Part shown: one piece after another, positions 19,500 to 29,203 of the stretch
Position numbering within the stretch: the first letter of the stretch is position 1
How the letters are laid out: the number at the start of each line of letters is the position of its first letter
Source: Labilibacter sediminis
GTDB taxonomy: Bacteria > Bacteroidota > Bacteroidia > Bacteroidales > Marinilabiliaceae
Assembly: GCF_005877885.1 (NCBI RefSeq)
Contig: NZ_VCHY01000001.1
Location: 372,001 to 436,000, forward strand
Length of the DNA stretch: 64,000 nt
Direction: 5' to 3'
Notes under the pieces: generated by a model
The model's input: only the letters and a program-made list of their open reading frames with translations
Databases searched by the model: none
Told to the model about the DNA's origin: nothing
Translations under genes and position numbers: made by a program

Positions 19500-20486
19500 A
19501 TGCCCAAGTACTCAATTATTATTCCCGTATATAATCGCCCTCAGGAAATAGATGAATTATTAGAAAGTTTAACCCATATAAATTACTCTGATTTTGAAGT
19601 AATTGTTATTGAGGACGGGTCTAATTTATCGGCAGAATCCATTTGTCTCCATTACAAAGACAAGTTTGTAATTTCCTATTTTTTCCAAGACAATACCGGT
19701 CCCGGATTTGCGAGAAACCTGGGAGCTCAATACGCTTCTGGAGAATATTTGGTATTTTTTGATTCAGACTGTTTAATCCCCTCCGATTACTTTATAGAGG
19801 TAGATAAATTAATTGACCAAACAGACAGCTTTGGTGGACCTGATAAAGCGAATGATTCTTTCAACACGATCCAAAAAGCCATTAGTTACTCAATGACCTC
19901 CACATTAACTACGGGAGGAATACGAGGAGGCAAAAAGAAGCTTGATAAGTTTTACCCTCGCAGTTTTAATTTTGGCATTAAAAGAGAAGTCTTCAATAAA
20001 CTGAAAGGATTTGCAAAAATGAGGTTCGGTGAAGATTTAGACTTTAGTATGCGAATTATTGAATCCGGATACAAAACAATGCTTATTGACGATGCCTGGG
20101 TTTTTCATAAGCGAAGAAACACCTTTAAATCCTTTTTTAAACAGGTATATAATTCAGGTATCGCCCGCATTCACCTCGAACATCGTCACCCGGGAACAAT
20201 AAAATTACTACACTGGATGCCAGCTGCATTTACTGTTGGCTACCCTCTTTGGACGATTTTATCGCTATTTATTCCACATGCTTATATATTATTAGCTATA
20301 CCACCGCTAACACTATTTATTGACGCACTTTTAAAAACTAAAGAAATTACAACTTCTTTGGTAGCCATAGTAGCATCATTTACACAACTTGGTGGTTATG
20401 GCTCAGGCTTTTTAGGCGCCTATATAAAAAGGAACCTGCTAAAAAAAGAGGAATACATTGCTTTTGAAGATACTTTTTATGAATAA
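19500..20486 (+). CDS. Family 2 glycosyltransferase, membrane-attached
   Basis: 328 residues. The GT-A fold is evident: start YSIIIPVYNRPQEIDELLESL, VIVIEDGS, PGFARNLGAQYASGEYLVFFDSDC with the DxD metal site (FDSDC, about 90), and RFGEDLDFSMRIIESG. The C-terminal ~100 residues contain two to three hydrophobic segments, so the enzyme likely sits on the cytoplasmic membrane face and adds a sugar to an envelope glycan or lipid-linked acceptor. It stands alone between PFK and a convergent small gene. Donor and acceptor are unknown. Confidence 0.92.
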   Translation: MPKYSIIIPVYNRPQEIDELLESLTHINYSDFEVIVIEDGSNLSAESICLHYKDKFVISYFFQDNTGPGFARNLGAQYASGEYLVFFDSDCLIPSDYFIEVDKLIDQTDSFGGPDKANDSFNTIQKAISYSMTSTLTTGGIRGGKKKLDKFYPRSFNFGIKREVFNKLKGFAKMRFGEDLDFSMRIIESGYKTMLIDDAWVFHKRRNTFKSFFKQVYNSGIARIHLEHRHPGTIKLLHWMPAAFTVGYPLWTILSLFIPHAYILLAIPPLTLFIDALLKTKEITTSLVAIVASFTQLGGYGSGFLGAYIKRNLLKKEEYIAFEDTFYE

Positions 20487-20524
20487 GTTCCCCTACAATA
20501 CACTATCAGATAAGTTGCATAGTA

Positions 20525-20740
20525 TTAATTTACCATGTAGCGATATATTCTTGAATCATTATTGAAAGGTTTTTTCTTTCCTTTGGAATAATTCAAAATA
20601 TTGTTCACTGTCCTTTCAGAGGGTTGCATAGTTTCATCATTAAAGAAACTATCAGGCATCTTATCGAAAAAATTAATTAATGCTAAGCTATATTCTTCAA
20701 GCTTAGCCAAATCCGCAGTAAAATTTGAATTCATAGGCAT
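20525..20740 (-). CDS. Small hypothetical protein downstream of ECF sigma factor
   Basis: 71 residues, not recognised. It is hydrophilic, begins MPMNSNFTADLAKLEEYS and has a central QPSERTVNNILNYSKGKKK stretch resembling a sigma-partner or HTH-like helix. It starts 55 bases after the sigma gene stop on the same strand, so probably co-transcribed. Composition is coding-like (no low-complexity), but function is unknown. It could be a regulator of the sigma factor. Confidence 0.65.
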   Translation of the reverse strand: MPMNSNFTADLAKLEEYSLALINFFDKMPDSFFNDETMQPSERTVNNILNYSKGKKKPFNNDSRIYRYMVN

Positions 20741-20795
20741 TTCTTATTTATTCATCAAAATAACAAACGCCCAATTTATATTTATATTGCAACTA

Positions 20796-21386
20796 CTATG
20801 GAGTTAATGACAATTTTTGCTCCTCAACCACAGTACGCATATTAATTAAAGCATACCTCATACGTCCCAATGCCGTATTTATACTAACTCCGGTTTCTTC
20901 AGCTATTTCTTTAAAACTCAACCCCATAAAATGACGTAACCTCACCACTTCTTTCTGGTTATCTGGTAAATAATTCATTAACTCAACTACCTCTGATAAA
21001 ATTTGAGAATAAACCATCTTATCTTCTACATTTGACTCTGAATACTTGGTAGAGTTAAATAAATCATACTCATTGGCATCATTAGAAACAACCTGCAAAT
21101 GCTTTTGCTTACGATAGTAATCAATGATTAAGTTATGGCCTATGCGCATTACCCATGAGGTAAAACGACCATTTTCAACATACTTACCTCTCTTCAGGTT
21201 GTTAATTACCTTTATAAAGGTATCCTGAAAAATATCCTCGGCAAGCTCCTGCTGCTTAACCATCATAAAGATGTATGAATAAATTTTGTTTTTGTGCCTG
21301 TCAATTAGAACTTGTAAACTTGCCTCTCTCCCACCAATGAATTCTTGTACTAATTCATCATCAGTCATCCTGGTTATGTTCTTCAT
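20796..21386 (-). CDS. ECF RNA polymerase sigma-70 factor
   Basis: 196 residues. Region 2 (about 20-85) has DRHKNKIYSYIFMMVKQQELAEDIFQDTFIKV and the recognition helix GRFTSWVMRIGHNLIIDYYRKQKH. Region 4 (about 125-185) is MNYLPDNQKEVVRLRHFMGLSFKEIAEETGVSINTALGRMRYAL. Closely similar constitutive ECF sigma factors are common in Bacteroidota. No anti-sigma gene adjoins; only the 71-residue protein follows. Upstream is a 534-base AT-rich region shared with asnB, divergent. Confidence 0.94.
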   Translation of the reverse strand: MKNITRMTDDELVQEFIGGREASLQVLIDRHKNKIYSYIFMMVKQQELAEDIFQDTFIKVINNLKRGKYVENGRFTSWVMRIGHNLIIDYYRKQKHLQVVSNDANEYDLFNSTKYSESNVEDKMVYSQILSEVVELMNYLPDNQKEVVRLRHFMGLSFKEIAEETGVSINTALGRMRYALINMRTVVEEQKLSLTP

Positions 21387-21920
21387 GCTATATGTTTTTA
21401 CGTTTTCAATAAGCGTAAATCTGTTCTATAGGCAAATTGTTTTGAAGGTTTAATAAAACTTTACGAATGTGCAAAAAAGTAAAAAAATGTATAATTTCCA
21501 ATAAAAAATTAAACTTTATACTTTTCTTAATTATCGAGCGCGTAATTAGCTTACTAAAATTACAATTCACATTTAGTATTACTACAATAAATTACAATTC
21601 ATAAGTAAACCCAACAACACCCCTTGGTAATTAAAAAATATATTTTTAACAAAAATCATACAACACCCCCTCTAAATAATGCATCAAACAACAAAAAGAC
21701 GCTAATAACAACAACCACCCTTCTTATTTTGCATCAATGTCGATAATTATTTAACATTTTCACAATTCAAACTCCTTATAGATCAAATTACAAAAAGTAA
21801 CCTAAAGTAGCTTTTAAATATTAATTTGTTATTTTTTATTGCTTTTTATCTACAAATAGTTACTTTTACATCTCAATTAATAAAAAATCATAAACAAAAT
21901 ATAAATAATTAATTAGTAAT
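21387..21920. other. AT-rich intergenic region between ECF sigma and asnB
   Basis: 534 bases between divergent genes. It contains runs of A and T and no open frame of note, and no hairpin that would indicate a terminator or an obvious riboswitch. It must hold both promoters. I saw no clean TAnnTTTG box. Confidence 0.5.
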
Positions 21921-23507
21921 ATGTGCGGATTTGCAGTATATACAGGAAGTGACATGATGGACAAACTCCTGTTTGCCAGTGAGTTTAAAAAAATCCAATA
22001 CAGAGGTCCAGACAATTCAATTGTAAGAGATTTCGGTAACGAAGGATGGATGGGTTTTCACCGTTTAAGTATTATGGACGTTTCCAGCCATGGGAACCAA
22101 CCTTTGATATATAAAAATATCAATTTAGTATGTAATGGTGAAGTATATAATTTTCAGCAATTACGCAAAAAATACGAACAAACTTATGAGTTTAAATCAT
22201 CCAGCGATTGCGAAGTTATTATTCCATTATTTTTAGATAAAGGAATTAAAGAAACAGCCTTATCATTAGATGCTGAATTTGCATGTGTAATATATGATTC
22301 CGTTGCGAAAAAATATTTTGCAGCCAGAGATCCCATTGGTATTCGCCCATTATTTTACGGATATTCTGAGAAAGGCGAAATCATGTTTGCCAGCGAGATG
22401 AAAACACTTCATCCTTTGTGTGGCGATATCAAACAATTCCCTCCTGGACACTATTTTGACGGAGAAGAATTCCATTGTTACAACGATATCTCAAAAGTTG
22501 ACGAGGTAGCCATGGATACGCATGAAGAAATATATCAGAAAATCAATGAGAAATTAACTGAAGGTATCGAAAAACGTTTACAGGCAGATGTTCCTGTAGG
22601 TTTCTTATGTAGTGGTGGATTAGATTCTAGTTTAGTATGTGCCGTTGCTGCAAAAATGCTTGACAAGCCAATTAAAACATTTGCTGTAGGTATTGAAGAT
22701 GATCCTATTGATACTAAATATGCAAAAATTGTAGCAGATTATTTAGGTGCTGATCATACTGAGGTTTTGTTTACTAAACAACAGATTTTTGATACATTAA
22801 GTACTTTAATTTACAATATTGAAACATGGGATATCACAACCATTAGAGCTTCAATGGGTATGTATTTAATTTGTAAATATATTAGTGAAGAGACTGATGT
22901 TAAAGTATTAATGACCGGTGAAATTGCTGATGAAATTTTAGGATATAAGTATACTGACTTTGCTCCAAGTCCGGAAGCGTTCCAGCAAGAAGCAGAAAAG
23001 CGCCTTAAGGAAATTCACCAATACGATGTATTAAGAGCTGACAGATGTATTTCTTCGTGTGGATTAGAAGCACGTGTACCTTTCGGTGATCTAGATTTTG
23101 TGAAATACATCATGAGTATTGATCCTGCCAAAAAAATGAACACTTATGGCGAAGGTAAATACTTATTACGTGCCGCTTTTGAAGGCGACTATCTTCCGCA
23201 AGAAATTTTACACCGTGACAAAGCTGCTTTCTCTGATGCTGTAGGACACAGTTCGGTAGACTACTTAAAAGCGTATGCTGAAAAAATGTATACAGATGAG
23301 GATTTAGCTGCCGCTAAAGACAAATATCCAAACTGTCCTCCTTTCACTAAGGAATCCTTAATGTATCGTGATATTTTTGAAAAACATTTCCCTGGCAGAT
23401 CAGCAGTTATTAAAGACTTCTGGATGCCAAACAAAGAATGGGAAAACTGCGATGTGGATGATCCAAGTGCTCGTGTTCTGCCAAACTATGGTAAGAGTGG
23501 AGAATAA
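21921..23507 (+). CDS. asnB: Asparagine synthase (glutamine-hydrolysing), class B
   Basis: 528 residues. Cys2 (MCGF) is the nucleophile of the N-terminal class II glutamine amidotransferase domain; RGPDNS, NGEVYN and SSSDCEVI follow. The synthetase half has the ATP PP-loop LCSGGLDSSLVCA (about 228-240) and the later GEIADEILGYKY and ADRCISSCGLEARVPF. It makes asparagine from aspartate, glutamine and ATP. It is slightly shorter than the 554-residue E. coli enzyme, mainly at the C-terminus. A terminator at 23528-23559 ends a likely monocistronic transcript. Confidence 0.97.
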   Translation: MCGFAVYTGSDMMDKLLFASEFKKIQYRGPDNSIVRDFGNEGWMGFHRLSIMDVSSHGNQPLIYKNINLVCNGEVYNFQQLRKKYEQTYEFKSSSDCEVIIPLFLDKGIKETALSLDAEFACVIYDSVAKKYFAARDPIGIRPLFYGYSEKGEIMFASEMKTLHPLCGDIKQFPPGHYFDGEEFHCYNDISKVDEVAMDTHEEIYQKINEKLTEGIEKRLQADVPVGFLCSGGLDSSLVCAVAAKMLDKPIKTFAVGIEDDPIDTKYAKIVADYLGADHTEVLFTKQQIFDTLSTLIYNIETWDITTIRASMGMYLICKYISEETDVKVLMTGEIADEILGYKYTDFAPSPEAFQQEAEKRLKEIHQYDVLRADRCISSCGLEARVPFGDLDFVKYIMSIDPAKKMNTYGEGKYLLRAAFEGDYLPQEILHRDKAAFSDAVGHSSVDYLKAYAEKMYTDEDLAAAKDKYPNCPPFTKESLMYRDIFEKHFPGRSAVIKDFWMPNKEWENCDVDDPSARVLPNYGKSGE

Positions 23508-23527
23508 TTAGATATTATAATTGTGTA

Positions 23528-23559
23528 TAGGTGATCTTGTAATGAGGTCACCTTTTTTT
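23528..23559 (+). terminator. Terminator after asnB
   Basis: AGGTGATC and GAGGTCACCT form an imperfect stem followed by seven T, 20 bases past the stop. Confidence 0.85.
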
Positions 23560-23666
23560 ATGCCCAAAAATCTGTTCAGGATTAATTCAACTTCCCATAC
23601 TTATAAATGCTTATCCTGTGAAATTCCTCATGTAATTTTGTAAATTCGCATCAAAACAAAATACTG

Positions 23667-24182
23667 ATGAGTAATTTTAAAGAGGATTTAATGAAGGTAA
23701 AAGCTTTTGCCTTTGATGTAGACGGAGTACTTTCGGCACAAATAGTGCCATTACACCCTAGCGGTGAAGTAATGAGAACCGCGAATATTAAAGATGGTTA
23801 TGCTTTACAACTGGCTGTTAAATTAGGATATCCTGTAGCCATTATTACCGGAGGCAACACCATGGCGGTAAAAAAGAGATACCAGGGATTAGGTATTGAA
23901 GACATATACATGGCGTCATCAGAAAAGATGATTCACTTTAACGAATGGATTAATAAGAGAGGATTAAAAACTGAAGAAATCATGTATATGGGTGATGATT
24001 TGCCAGACTATCCGGTAATGAAAACGGTGGGTGTTCCTGTTTGCCCCTCTGATGCAGTAGAAGAAATCAAATCTTTATGCAAATATATTAGCCATAAGAA
24101 CGGTGGAGAAGGTTGTGCAAGAGATCTTATTGAGCAGGTTCTGCGTGCTCACGGTAAGTGGGGATACGATCATACCTGGTAA
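23667..24182 (+). CDS. kdsC: HAD-family phosphatase, KdsC-like
   Basis: 171 residues, typical of 3-deoxy-D-manno-octulosonate 8-phosphate phosphatase (lipid A core sugar pathway). HAD motif I is FDVDGVL (Asp17, Asp19), motif II AIITGGN, motif III with Lys near MASSEKM, and motif IV MGDDLPDYPVM. It lacks a cap domain, like KdsC. It is followed by UbiA and Maf genes on the same strand with small spacing, a run seen in other Bacteroidota, though the three functions are not a pathway. The UbiA ATG at 24224 lies 42 bases after the stop. Confidence 0.9.
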   Translation: MSNFKEDLMKVKAFAFDVDGVLSAQIVPLHPSGEVMRTANIKDGYALQLAVKLGYPVAIITGGNTMAVKKRYQGLGIEDIYMASSEKMIHFNEWINKRGLKTEEIMYMGDDLPDYPVMKTVGVPVCPSDAVEEIKSLCKYISHKNGGEGCARDLIEQVLRAHGKWGYDHTW

Positions 24183-24223
24183 GCTCACCAACTTTAAATC
24201 TATTCAACAAAACAATAACACTT

Positions 24224-25168
24224 ATGCTTGCTCTTCTAAAATTAATACGAATTAAAAACCTTATCATTATTGCTTTATTTCAAAGCTTAATAAGGTATGG
24301 ATTAATTATTCCGATATTGGAACACTATGGTTACGAGCCTACTCTATCACATTTTAGATTTGTATTATTAGTGCTAGCCAGTGTTTTACTGGCAGCCTCA
24401 GGTTATGTGATTAATGATTATTTCGACATTAAAATAGACAGACTAAACAGACCTGATAAAATGGTAATTGACAATGGATTTGGCCGTAGAGAAGCCATGT
24501 TCTTTCATGCCATCTTAAGCTTTTGTGGTGTTTTTATTGGTTTGTTTTTGTCCTATGTTACCCGTAAAGAATCATGGGCATTTATGTTTTTATTAATACC
24601 TGTATTTTTATGGTACTACTCTACCACTTTTAAAAAACAGGGCTTTATAGGAAACCTGATTGTATCAGGACTAACAGCATTGGTAGCCATAGTGGTTGTT
24701 TCATTGGAGTTTGCCTCACTCGAACGCTTTCATGGCAGTTTAATCATACAAAGCGAGGCATGTTCAACCGCCTGGTTTTGGACACTTGGCTTTGCTTTTT
24801 TTGCTTTTATAACTACACTTATAAGAGAAGTTGTTAAAGACATGGAAGATGTATTCGGCGACAAGCAGGGAGGATGCAGAACACTACCAATTGAAATAGG
24901 CATCAAGTACAGCAAAATATTTGTAGCCCTTTTAACATCATTCACCATTTTTTCTATTTGGGCTCTCTTTCTATACATCGACAACATTAACCATAATACC
25001 ATTTCTTTTTGGTACATATTACTACTTGTAACCATTCCTTTTGTTGTTTCATTGTTTGTACTATTTAAAGCATCATCCCCCAAAGCATACCATAAACTAA
25101 GTACGTTTTACAAAATAATAATGCTACTGGGTATCTTATATATTTTAATAGCAGGTCAGCTGTTTTAA
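24224..25168 (+). CDS. UbiA-family prenyltransferase
   Basis: 314 residues from the ATG at 24224. An upstream ATG at 24158 overlaps kdsC and would add a polar extension not expected in the family, so the later start is chosen (MLALLKLIRIKNLIIIALFQ enters the first helix). It has eight or nine membrane helices. The two Asp-rich Mg-binding motifs are NDYFDIKIDRLNRPDK and REVVKDMEDVFGDKQGG. Bacteroidota homologs are usually annotated geranylgeranylglycerol-phosphate geranylgeranyltransferase; the exact prenyl acceptor cannot be told from sequence. The stop is 3 bases before maf. Confidence 0.9.
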   Translation: MLALLKLIRIKNLIIIALFQSLIRYGLIIPILEHYGYEPTLSHFRFVLLVLASVLLAASGYVINDYFDIKIDRLNRPDKMVIDNGFGRREAMFFHAILSFCGVFIGLFLSYVTRKESWAFMFLLIPVFLWYYSTTFKKQGFIGNLIVSGLTALVAIVVVSLEFASLERFHGSLIIQSEACSTAWFWTLGFAFFAFITTLIREVVKDMEDVFGDKQGGCRTLPIEIGIKYSKIFVALLTSFTIFSIWALFLYIDNINHNTISFWYILLLVTIPFVVSLFVLFKASSPKAYHKLSTFYKIIMLLGILYILIAGQLF

Positions 25169-25171
25169 TCA

Positions 25172-25765
25172 ATGCATATGAATATTGATCATCTCAATAA
25201 ATATCAAATAATACTGGCATCCAAATCTCCAAGACGCTCACAACTTTTAAGTGAGTTGGGAATTAAATTTACTGTCGATAGTAAAAATGGTGTTGACGAA
25301 GTATATCCTCCAGGCCTTTCAAACAATGACATTGCCACTTATTTATCTGAGTTAAAAGCTAAACCATATCTTGAAGAAGTTAAGGAAAGCAATAAACTAA
25401 TCATTACAGCAGATACTATTGTTTGTACCAATAATGAAGTTCTGGGAAAACCAAATACCAGAACCGAGGCAATTGACATGCTTCAAAAACTATCTGGTAA
25501 AAAACACCAGGTAATCACCGGTGTAACCCTATTGTCAGGCTCTAAAAGAAAATCGTTTTCGGTTGTCACAGATGTTTTCTTTAAACAATTGCCCGAAAAT
25601 GAGATTATATACTATGTAGATCATTATAAACCCTTTGACAAAGCTGGTGCATACGGCATTCAGGAATGGATAGGTATGACCGGCATTGAAAAAATTGAAG
25701 GATCATATTTTAATGTAGTTGGATTACCCGTCCAAAAACTTTATACTGAGTTAATTAATTTTTAA
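25172..25765 (+). CDS. maf: Maf-like nucleoside triphosphate pyrophosphatase
   Basis: 197 residues. Maf signature ILASKSPRRSQLLSELGIKF at about 14-33, ITADTIV (about 74) and VLGKPNTRTEAIDML. It hydrolyses non-canonical NTPs/dTTP/UTP to monophosphates and limits their incorporation. The start at 25172 (MHM) may instead be the second ATG two codons later. It follows UbiA by 3 bases, so co-transcribed. Confidence 0.95.
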   Translation: MHMNIDHLNKYQIILASKSPRRSQLLSELGIKFTVDSKNGVDEVYPPGLSNNDIATYLSELKAKPYLEEVKESNKLIITADTIVCTNNEVLGKPNTRTEAIDMLQKLSGKKHQVITGVTLLSGSKRKSFSVVTDVFFKQLPENEIIYYVDHYKPFDKAGAYGIQEWIGMTGIEKIEGSYFNVVGLPVQKLYTELINF

Positions 25766-25824
25766 TTCGCCCCATCAATAAACAAAAACACTAAAATTTA
25801 GTCACAACATTTTAAAAGGAAGTC

Positions 25825-27984
25825 ATGAGAAGGATTATCATTTTACTTTTAATTTCTGTTATCTATTCCTCTGCCACAAAGGCCAACGAGGGAATGTGGA
25901 TTCCCATTTTATTAGAAAAATATAATATTGAGGAAATGCAGAAGTTAGGTTTTAAGCTTACTGCAGAAGATATATATTGTATAAACCAGGCCAGTATGAA
26001 AGATGCTGTTGTTATTTTTGGCGGAGGCTGCACTGGCGAATTAATTTCCGACGAAGGGCTGCTTATTACCAACCACCACTGTGGCTATGGCGCCATACAG
26101 TCGCACAGCTCCGTAGAAAATGATTATTTAACCAACGGATTTTGGGCTTCCAGCAAAGATAACGAACTCTCAAATAAGAACTTATCTACCACATTCCTAA
26201 AAAGAATGGAGGACGTAACTGATCTGGTATTGGAAGGTGTTTCAGACACAATATCAGAAAACAAACGCGCTGAGATCATTGCAAAAAACTCCGAAAAAAT
26301 TATTAATGAAGCCACCAGAGATAATCACTATAAAGCTAAAGTGAAAGCTTTTTTCCATGGCAATCAGTACTTTTTATTCGTTAATGAAGTATTTAATGAT
26401 GTAAGATTGGTTGGTGCTCCCCCTTCAGCCATAGGTAAATTCGGTGGCGATACAGATAACTGGATGTGGCCTCGTCATACCGGTGATTTTTCATTATTCA
26501 GGATTTATGCTGATAAAAACAATCAACCAGCTGATTACTCTCCTGATAATGTTCCATTCAAACCATTAAAACATTTCCCAATCTCTACCAAAGGAATTGA
26601 AGAAGGTGACTTTACCATGGTATTTGGATTTCCGGGCAGCACCGAGCAATATGTACCTTCATATCACCTTAAAATGATAACCGAGAAAGTAAATCCTGAG
26701 CTCATTGACATTAGAACTAAAAAACTAAATATCATTAAAAGATATCAGGAAGCTGATCCAGCTGTTCGCATTCAATATGCAGCAAAATACGCGCGTATCT
26801 CAAACTCATGGAAACGATGGATTGGAGAAATCAAAGGGTTAGACAAACTAAATGCCATTGATAAGAAAGAAGATTTTGAAAAAGATTTTCAGTTGTGGGC
26901 TACTCAACAACCAAATCAGAATTATGCCACCATCCTCAATGAATACAAAGAAGTGTATACAAATTACGGTGAGTATGATCTTGCCTACAATTTTCTATTA
27001 GAAGTTATTTATCGTAACGGAATGGAAGCTGTTAAAGCCTCAGCTTATCTAAATAGCCTTAAAAAGGCTTATGAATCAGACTCCATAGATTATAATAAGA
27101 CTGAAGAGTTAAAGCAGAAGCTTAAAAAACAATACGATGCATTTTTTAAAGATTACCACCAACCGATAGATAAAGAGTTAACGGCTGCTTTACTATCGAT
27201 GTATAAAGATAGAATCTCGAATCAATTTCACCCTGAAACATATGCATTTGTCAATAAAAAATACAAGGGAGATATCAAGGAATATGTTGATGCTGTTTTT
27301 GCCAAGAGCATGTTCACCAACAAAGATGTTCTTTATCGTTTTATTGATGATTTTTCTGAAAAAAGCATTAAGAAACTAAGCAAAGATCCTGCACTCGTAC
27401 TATTTGAAAGTTTTTATGAGGTTTACAAAAACAACATTTGGCCTAAATACAAAACACTGGATGCCAAATTAAACAAGTTAAACAGAAACTATATGGCTGC
27501 ACAGATGAAATACCTGCAAGATGCAGTATTTTATCCGGATGCCAACTTTACGCTTAGGGTTTCCTATGGTCAGGTAAAATCATACATTCCACGAGATGGG
27601 GTTAAATATCAAAACTACACAACCCTTGATGGGATCATTGAAAAAGACAATCCTGACATATATGACTACCGTGTACCTGAAAAACTAAAAACTTTATATA
27701 ACAACAAGGATTTTGGTAAATACGAGGTAAACGGAACCGTTCCTGTTTGCTTTATTGCAACCAACCACACCACCGGAGGTAATTCCGGAAGTCCTGTTGT
27801 AAATGCTAATGGAGAATTAATAGGCGTAAACTTTGACCGCGCATGGGAAGGTGTGATGAGCGACTTAATGTTTAATCCCGAACAATGCAGAAACATATCC
27901 TTAGATATAAGGTATGTGCTGTTTTTGGTAGATAAATTTGCCGGAGCAGGTTATTTACTGGATGAAATGACCATTATTGAATAA
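25825..27984 (+). CDS. S46-family dipeptidyl peptidase, DPP11-like
   Basis: 719 residues, signal peptide 1-20. Catalytic triad recognisable: His85 in TNHHCGYGAIQ, Asp221 in HTGDFSLFR and Ser654 in TGGNSGSPVV. Periplasmic S46 enzymes remove dipeptides from N-termini. Arg672 lies exactly 18 residues after the Ser; in P. gingivalis DPP11 (Ser655, Arg673) this Arg selects acidic P1 residues, whereas DPP7 has Gly. So an Asp/Glu preference is inferred. Gene begins 59 bases after maf and ends at a strong bidirectional terminator. Confidence 0.95.
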   Translation: MRRIIILLLISVIYSSATKANEGMWIPILLEKYNIEEMQKLGFKLTAEDIYCINQASMKDAVVIFGGGCTGELISDEGLLITNHHCGYGAIQSHSSVENDYLTNGFWASSKDNELSNKNLSTTFLKRMEDVTDLVLEGVSDTISENKRAEIIAKNSEKIINEATRDNHYKAKVKAFFHGNQYFLFVNEVFNDVRLVGAPPSAIGKFGGDTDNWMWPRHTGDFSLFRIYADKNNQPADYSPDNVPFKPLKHFPISTKGIEEGDFTMVFGFPGSTEQYVPSYHLKMITEKVNPELIDIRTKKLNIIKRYQEADPAVRIQYAAKYARISNSWKRWIGEIKGLDKLNAIDKKEDFEKDFQLWATQQPNQNYATILNEYKEVYTNYGEYDLAYNFLLEVIYRNGMEAVKASAYLNSLKKAYESDSIDYNKTEELKQKLKKQYDAFFKDYHQPIDKELTAALLSMYKDRISNQFHPETYAFVNKKYKGDIKEYVDAVFAKSMFTNKDVLYRFIDDFSEKSIKKLSKDPALVLFESFYEVYKNNIWPKYKTLDAKLNKLNRNYMAAQMKYLQDAVFYPDANFTLRVSYGQVKSYIPRDGVKYQNYTTLDGIIEKDNPDIYDYRVPEKLKTLYNNKDFGKYEVNGTVPVCFIATNHTTGGNSGSPVVNANGELIGVNFDRAWEGVMSDLMFNPEQCRNISLDIRYVLFLVDKFAGAGYLLDEMTIIE

Positions 27985-28000
27985 TCTTGAATACAGATAA

Positions 28001-28042
28001 AAAAGAGGCTGTCTCATAACAAAGAAGACAGCCTCTTTTTTA
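28001..28042. terminator. Bidirectional terminator
   Basis: AAAAGAGGCTGTCT and AGACAGCCTCTTTT form a long stem with poly-T on both strands. It lies between convergent genes (S46 peptidase and DUF2520). Confidence 0.92.
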
Positions 28043-28071
28043 TACTTTTTTCTAAAAAATTAAAAACCATA

Positions 28072-28863
28072 TTATTCTTCAGATTCCGTTTTATGGTTCA
28101 TGCTTAAATCCATAATTCTTTGGGAGAGCTTTTTATATAACCCGGCCAATTCTTTATCATTGGCCAACAGCTTCAAATGTTTATCTATAACATTCTGATC
28201 TCCCCTTACCGCCGGACCTGTTTGTGCTTTAACCGGTGACAAAACTTCTGTTTTCTCAGCCGTTTCTTTAATTAATGGCCTGATCACATCAAAATCAATA
28301 TTGTTTTCACTTAATATTTCATCGGCAATAGCGTACATATGATTTGAAAAATTGCAGGCAAAAACTGCCGCCAAATGAATTTTTTGTCGCTGATTTGAAT
28401 CGCTCTGCAAAACTGTTTTTGATACATTTTTCGCGAAAACCATTAAATCATCCATTACTTTATCGTCATTAGCCTCCAACAACAAAGGAATTTCATAGAA
28501 ATTTACTTCTCTTTCTTTACTAAATGTTTGAAATGGATAAAATATTCCATACCGATCGAATTTAATAAGCATATCCATACTTAAACTACCCGCAGTATGC
28601 ACCACAATTCCTTTTACAGAAGGCATATTCTCAATAACAGAAGATAAAGCAGAATCGCTGACAGATACGATATACATATCTGCATCCTGCTGCATTTCAG
28701 ATAAGTCATTACACCAATAGGCATTAAGCTTATCTGCTAACGCTTCAGCATTCTCTGCTGTTCTGCTATAAACCTGTCGGATATTAAAGCCTTTGTTTGA
28801 CAGACTTGATCCCAGTTGAGTCGCCAGCTTACCTGCTCCAATCAATACTATATTTCGAATCAT
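28072..28863 (-). CDS. DUF2520 / Rossmann-like oxidoreductase
   Basis: 263 residues. N-terminal Rossmann NAD(P)-binding domain (IVLIGAGKLATQLGSSL, then VYSRTAENAEALADKLN and MYIVSVSDSALSSVI) and a C-terminal helical DUF2520 region (about 120-255) with HLAAVFACNFSNHMYAIADEIL and LSPVKAQTGPAVRGDQNVIDKHL. The fold is that of NADP-dependent F420/ProC-type dehydrogenases but substrate is unknown. It is alone on the minus strand facing the S46 peptidase gene. Confidence 0.88.
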   Translation of the reverse strand: MIRNIVLIGAGKLATQLGSSLSNKGFNIRQVYSRTAENAEALADKLNAYWCNDLSEMQQDADMYIVSVSDSALSSVIENMPSVKGIVVHTAGSLSMDMLIKFDRYGIFYPFQTFSKEREVNFYEIPLLLEANDDKVMDDLMVFAKNVSKTVLQSDSNQRQKIHLAAVFACNFSNHMYAIADEILSENNIDFDVIRPLIKETAEKTEVLSPVKAQTGPAVRGDQNVIDKHLKLLANDKELAGLYKKLSQRIMDLSMNHKTESEE

Positions 28864-29138
28864 ACCAGAGTTTTTATATAATTCCCAAAGATAAGAATTG
28901 ATTAATTATTGCTTGCCAGAAAAGTCCAATTTACTCACTTTGTTTAAAAATCTTTATGCGGTTCGTGATTTAACAATTCTTCATTATGCTCTTTCTGAAA
29001 ACAGTCATTTACGAAAGCAAACTCCTTGATTTTCAAAAAGACCAGGCCTTGAACTTGAACCTTTCGATTCCAGCACATGAAAAATATCTTAGTTTTCTTG
29101 CTGACACTAATTAGCAAAGACATAGTATCACGGAATAA

Positions 29139-29184
29139 AAAATCCGAATGCACTTTACATTCTGTAATACACATTCGGATTTAA
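29139..29184 (-). terminator. Terminator-like hairpin after acyl-CoA dehydrogenase
   Basis: AAATCCGAATG and CATTCGGATTT pair around a 20-base loop, 20 bases past the stop at 29204 on the minus strand. Confidence 0.65.
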
Positions 29185-29203
29185 TTAACTTTTAAGCTAA
29201 GCT

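Noticed and set aside
24158-24223. Upstream ATG start for the UbiA gene
   Set aside because: Overlaps kdsC and adds a polar extension; ATG at 24224 gives a normal first helix.
28944-29174. 76-codon minus-strand ORF
   Set aside because: Overlaps the terminator-like hairpin, Phe/Lys-rich non-coding-like composition, no homology recognised.
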